Part shown: positions 62,517-64,000 of the stretch, one piece after another
Layout: the number at the start of each line of letters is the position of its first letter
How positions within the stretch are numbered: the first letter of the stretch is position 1
Program-made: the position numbers and the translations under genes
Source of the DNA: Streptomyces laurentii
Lineage (GTDB): Bacteria; Actinomycetota; Actinomycetes; Streptomycetales; Streptomycetaceae
Assembly (NCBI GenBank): GCA_002355495.1
Contig: AP017424.1
Span: 5,025,501-5,089,500 of the forward strand
Direction: 5' to 3'
DNA length: 64,000 nucleotides
Notes under the pieces: model-generated
Told to the model about the DNA's origin: nothing
What the model saw: the letters and a program-made list of their open reading frames with translations, nothing else
The model's database searches: none

Positions 62517-62583
62517 CGGGTCGTCCCGCAGGATCTCCAGCGCGAGCGGCAGAAGAGAGGGGAGCGGGGATGACGTACGGGGA

Positions 62584-64000
62584 TCAGAGCGGGCTCAGGG
62601 AGCCCAGCCGGCGCCGGGTGCCCTCGCCGCCGAAGGCCGCCACGACAGCGCCGGTGCCGGCGCCGTCACCGTCGCCGCCGGCCGTGAGGACGATGCCGGC
62701 GCGCACCGCTCCGCCGAGCCCCGCGCGGCCGGCGCCCGAGGTCCCGTCCGCCGCGCCGCCCAGGCTGTCGGGGTTCCCGTACCGTCGTACGTCCTGTTCG
62801 GCGAGGTCCTGCGCGCGTGCGGCGAAACGTTCCGCCTGCTGGGCGTGGGCGAGGGCGGACTCGGGTTCGGTGCCGGCGAGCTGTCCGGCCAGGTCGAGCC
62901 GGCGCCGGGCCTCGGCCAGCCGGGTGCGGGCCTCGACCCCGGCCGCGCCCCGGTGGGTGGCCATGTACGCGTCGGCCGCGTCGAGCGCGGAGCGGGCGGT
63001 CAGGATCGCCGGGCCGAGCGGCGTCCGGGTGCGCGGGGTGTTCCCGAGGGCCTGGTCGAGGGCGGCGCCCGCGGCCACGGTTCGGCGCAGAGCGTCGAGC
63101 GGGTCGTACCGGCCGGTGTCCACCGCCGCCCGTACGTCCGCGAGCGCGGCTGCGGCGCGCCGGATCCGGCCCCGGGGGTCGGCCGACGGCGCGCCGTCCG
63201 GCGGGTCCCGGAGCAGCGGGCGGGCCTCGGCCAGGGCCTTCTCGGCATCGGCGAGCGCGCCGGGCAGTTCGCCGTCGGCGGCCGTGAGCTCCGCGGCCCG
63301 CCGCTCCACCGTCCCGGTCAGCAGGGCCGCCTGGCCGACGGCGGCCTCGGCGGCCCGGACGTACACGGCGGCGGAGACGGGGTCGCCCGCGTCGAGGCGC
63401 TCGTGGGCCTGGCCGACGGTGAGGGTGGCGAACACCAGCCGGTCCTCGGCCTGCTCGGCGTGGTCGGAGACCGGGGCCGCGGCGGACGCGGGGTACCGCT
63501 CGCGCAGCGCGGCCAGCGTCGTCCGCGCCACGGCCACCGGCCCGGTCCGGGTGTGGAGCGCGTGTTCGGCGGCGGCGAGTGTTCCGGCGGCGGCGCGCTC
63601 CCGGTCGCGCAGCCGGTCGAAGGCGGTCGCCTGGGCGTCGAGGCGGGCGCCGGCGGCGGCGCAGCGCCGCAGGATCTCCTCCAGCAGGGCGCGGCGGGTC
63701 GCGTCGTCCTCGGGGACGTCGTCGTCGAGCTGCTGCCGCAGCCCGAACGCGGCCGTGACCTCGTCCCGGGCGAACACCACAGCCTCGGTGAAAGGTTGGA
63801 GAGCCGCCGCGTCGCACCGCTCGGTGACGACGGCCAGTTCCTCCTGGCTGGTGCGGACGGCGTCGTCGGCGTCGACGAGCGCCCGCCGGGTGCGGCGGCC
63901 GAGCGCGTCGAGCGCGGTGGTGGGAGGTTCCCGGGGCGTGCCCCAGCCCGCGCCCCCGGCGGCGGCGCCCCAGCCACCGCCGCCGGGGGTGGTCCGGGTC
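62584..64000 (-). CDS. TPM-domain protein, C-terminal part (start beyond window)
   Basis: 472 residues are in the window; the frame is still open at the right edge. From high to low coordinates it reads a Gly/Trp-rich linker, then long Ala/Arg/Glu-rich helices: ALVDADDAVRTSQEELAVV, FGLRQQLDDDVPEDDATRR, ATAFDRLRDRERAAAGTL, with two conserved segments of the C-terminal coiled-coil half of streptomycete TPM-domain proteins. The N-terminal TPM domain, a membrane-tethered fold sometimes called a phosphatase, and its transmembrane helix must lie beyond the window. Role unknown. The end is Gly/Ala-rich. Confidence 0.75.
   Translation of the reverse strand, partial: TRTTPGGGGWGAAAGGAGWGTPREPPTTALDALGRRTRRALVDADDAVRTSQEELAVVTERCDAAALQPFTEAVVFARDEVTAAFGLRQQLDDDVPEDDATRRALLEEILRRCAAAGARLDAQATAFDRLRDRERAAAGTLAAAEHALHTRTGPVAVARTTLAALRERYPASAAAPVSDHAEQAEDRLVFATLTVGQAHERLDAGDPVSAAVYVRAAEAAVGQAALLTGTVERRAAELTAADGELPGALADAEKALAEARPLLRDPPDGAPSADPRGRIRRAAAALADVRAAVDTGRYDPLDALRRTVAAGAALDQALGNTPRTRTPLGPAILTARSALDAADAYMATHRGAAGVEARTRLAEARRRLDLAGQLAGTEPESALAHAQQAERFAARAQDLAEQDVRRYGNPDSLGGAADGTSGAGRAGLGGAVRAGIVLTAGGDGDGAGTGAVVAAFGGEGTRRRLGSLSPL

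Overview
The window is a piece of a Streptomyces-type chromosome. It has very high GC with strong G/C third-position bias, many GTG starts, 4-bp ATGA/GTGA gene overlaps, a WhiB-family regulator, an OxyR/AhpC/AhpD set, SpoIIE-type phosphatases with HATPase anti-sigma-like modules, Ala/Pro-rich tails and a PIN-PhoH fusion. The order fumC - class I fumarase - DUF1707 - whiB-like - glpX - nitroreductase - xseBA - permease - ispH - ppgK - ychF matches, from memory, the core-chromosome order of S. coelicolor.

Layout. 1-2.5 kb: end of a membrane glycosyltransferase, DUF192, a prepilin peptidase, and a C-rich hairpin RNA that looks like the actinobacterial 6C RNA. 2.5-9.6 kb: aldo/keto reductase, cis-prenyl transferase, PIN-PhoH ATPase, a secreted lytic transglycosylase behind a long structured leader, an AI-2E-type transporter and a membrane-anchored partner. 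9.6-14.7 kb: the peroxide module ahpD-ahpC / oxyR, an exported L-amino-acid (L-glutamate-type) oxidase that would itself make H2O2, and a methyltransferase. 14.7-20.5 kb: a two-component system, then an ABC exporter operon (PadR regulator - ATPase - FtsX-like permease) with overlapping genes. 20.7-26.1 kb: a bifunctional class A PBP, a GAF-SpoIIE-HATPase phosphatase, and a DUF402 phosphatase. 26.2-36.3 kb: class II and class I fumarases, a secreted SGNH/ricin-B hydrolase, a lipoprotein, a secreted HAD phosphatase, a DUF1707 protein, WhiB-like, GlpX and DUF4245. 36.4-44.1 kb: nitroreductase, exonuclease VII, amino-acid permease, IspH, polyphosphate glucokinase, DUF6542 and YchF.

44.1-46.7 kb is the one clearly accessory patch. 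It holds an intact Phd/YefM-RelE toxin-antitoxin pair, a second copy of the ychF 3' end, an IS30-family element inserted in the loop of a terminator hairpin, and a decayed internally deleted copy of the same toxin-antitoxin pair. The parts read as a tandem duplication that later degraded. 46.7-64 kb: SNF2 helicase, DUF4232 lipoprotein, a small membrane protein, cupin, threonine-synthase-like enzyme, a secreted subtilisin facing a serpin, a septum-formation-like protein, GntR/UTRA regulator, SPOR-like and NUDIX proteins, two HATPase/SpoIIE signalling proteins, and the C-terminal part of a TPM-domain protein cut by the window end.

No tRNA, rRNA, CRISPR array, prophage or large biosynthetic cluster was seen. 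Perfect GC-rich hairpins sit between most convergent genes. A recurring oddity is that several genes end in short tandem repeats that begin at or just after the stop codon and carry further stop triplets.
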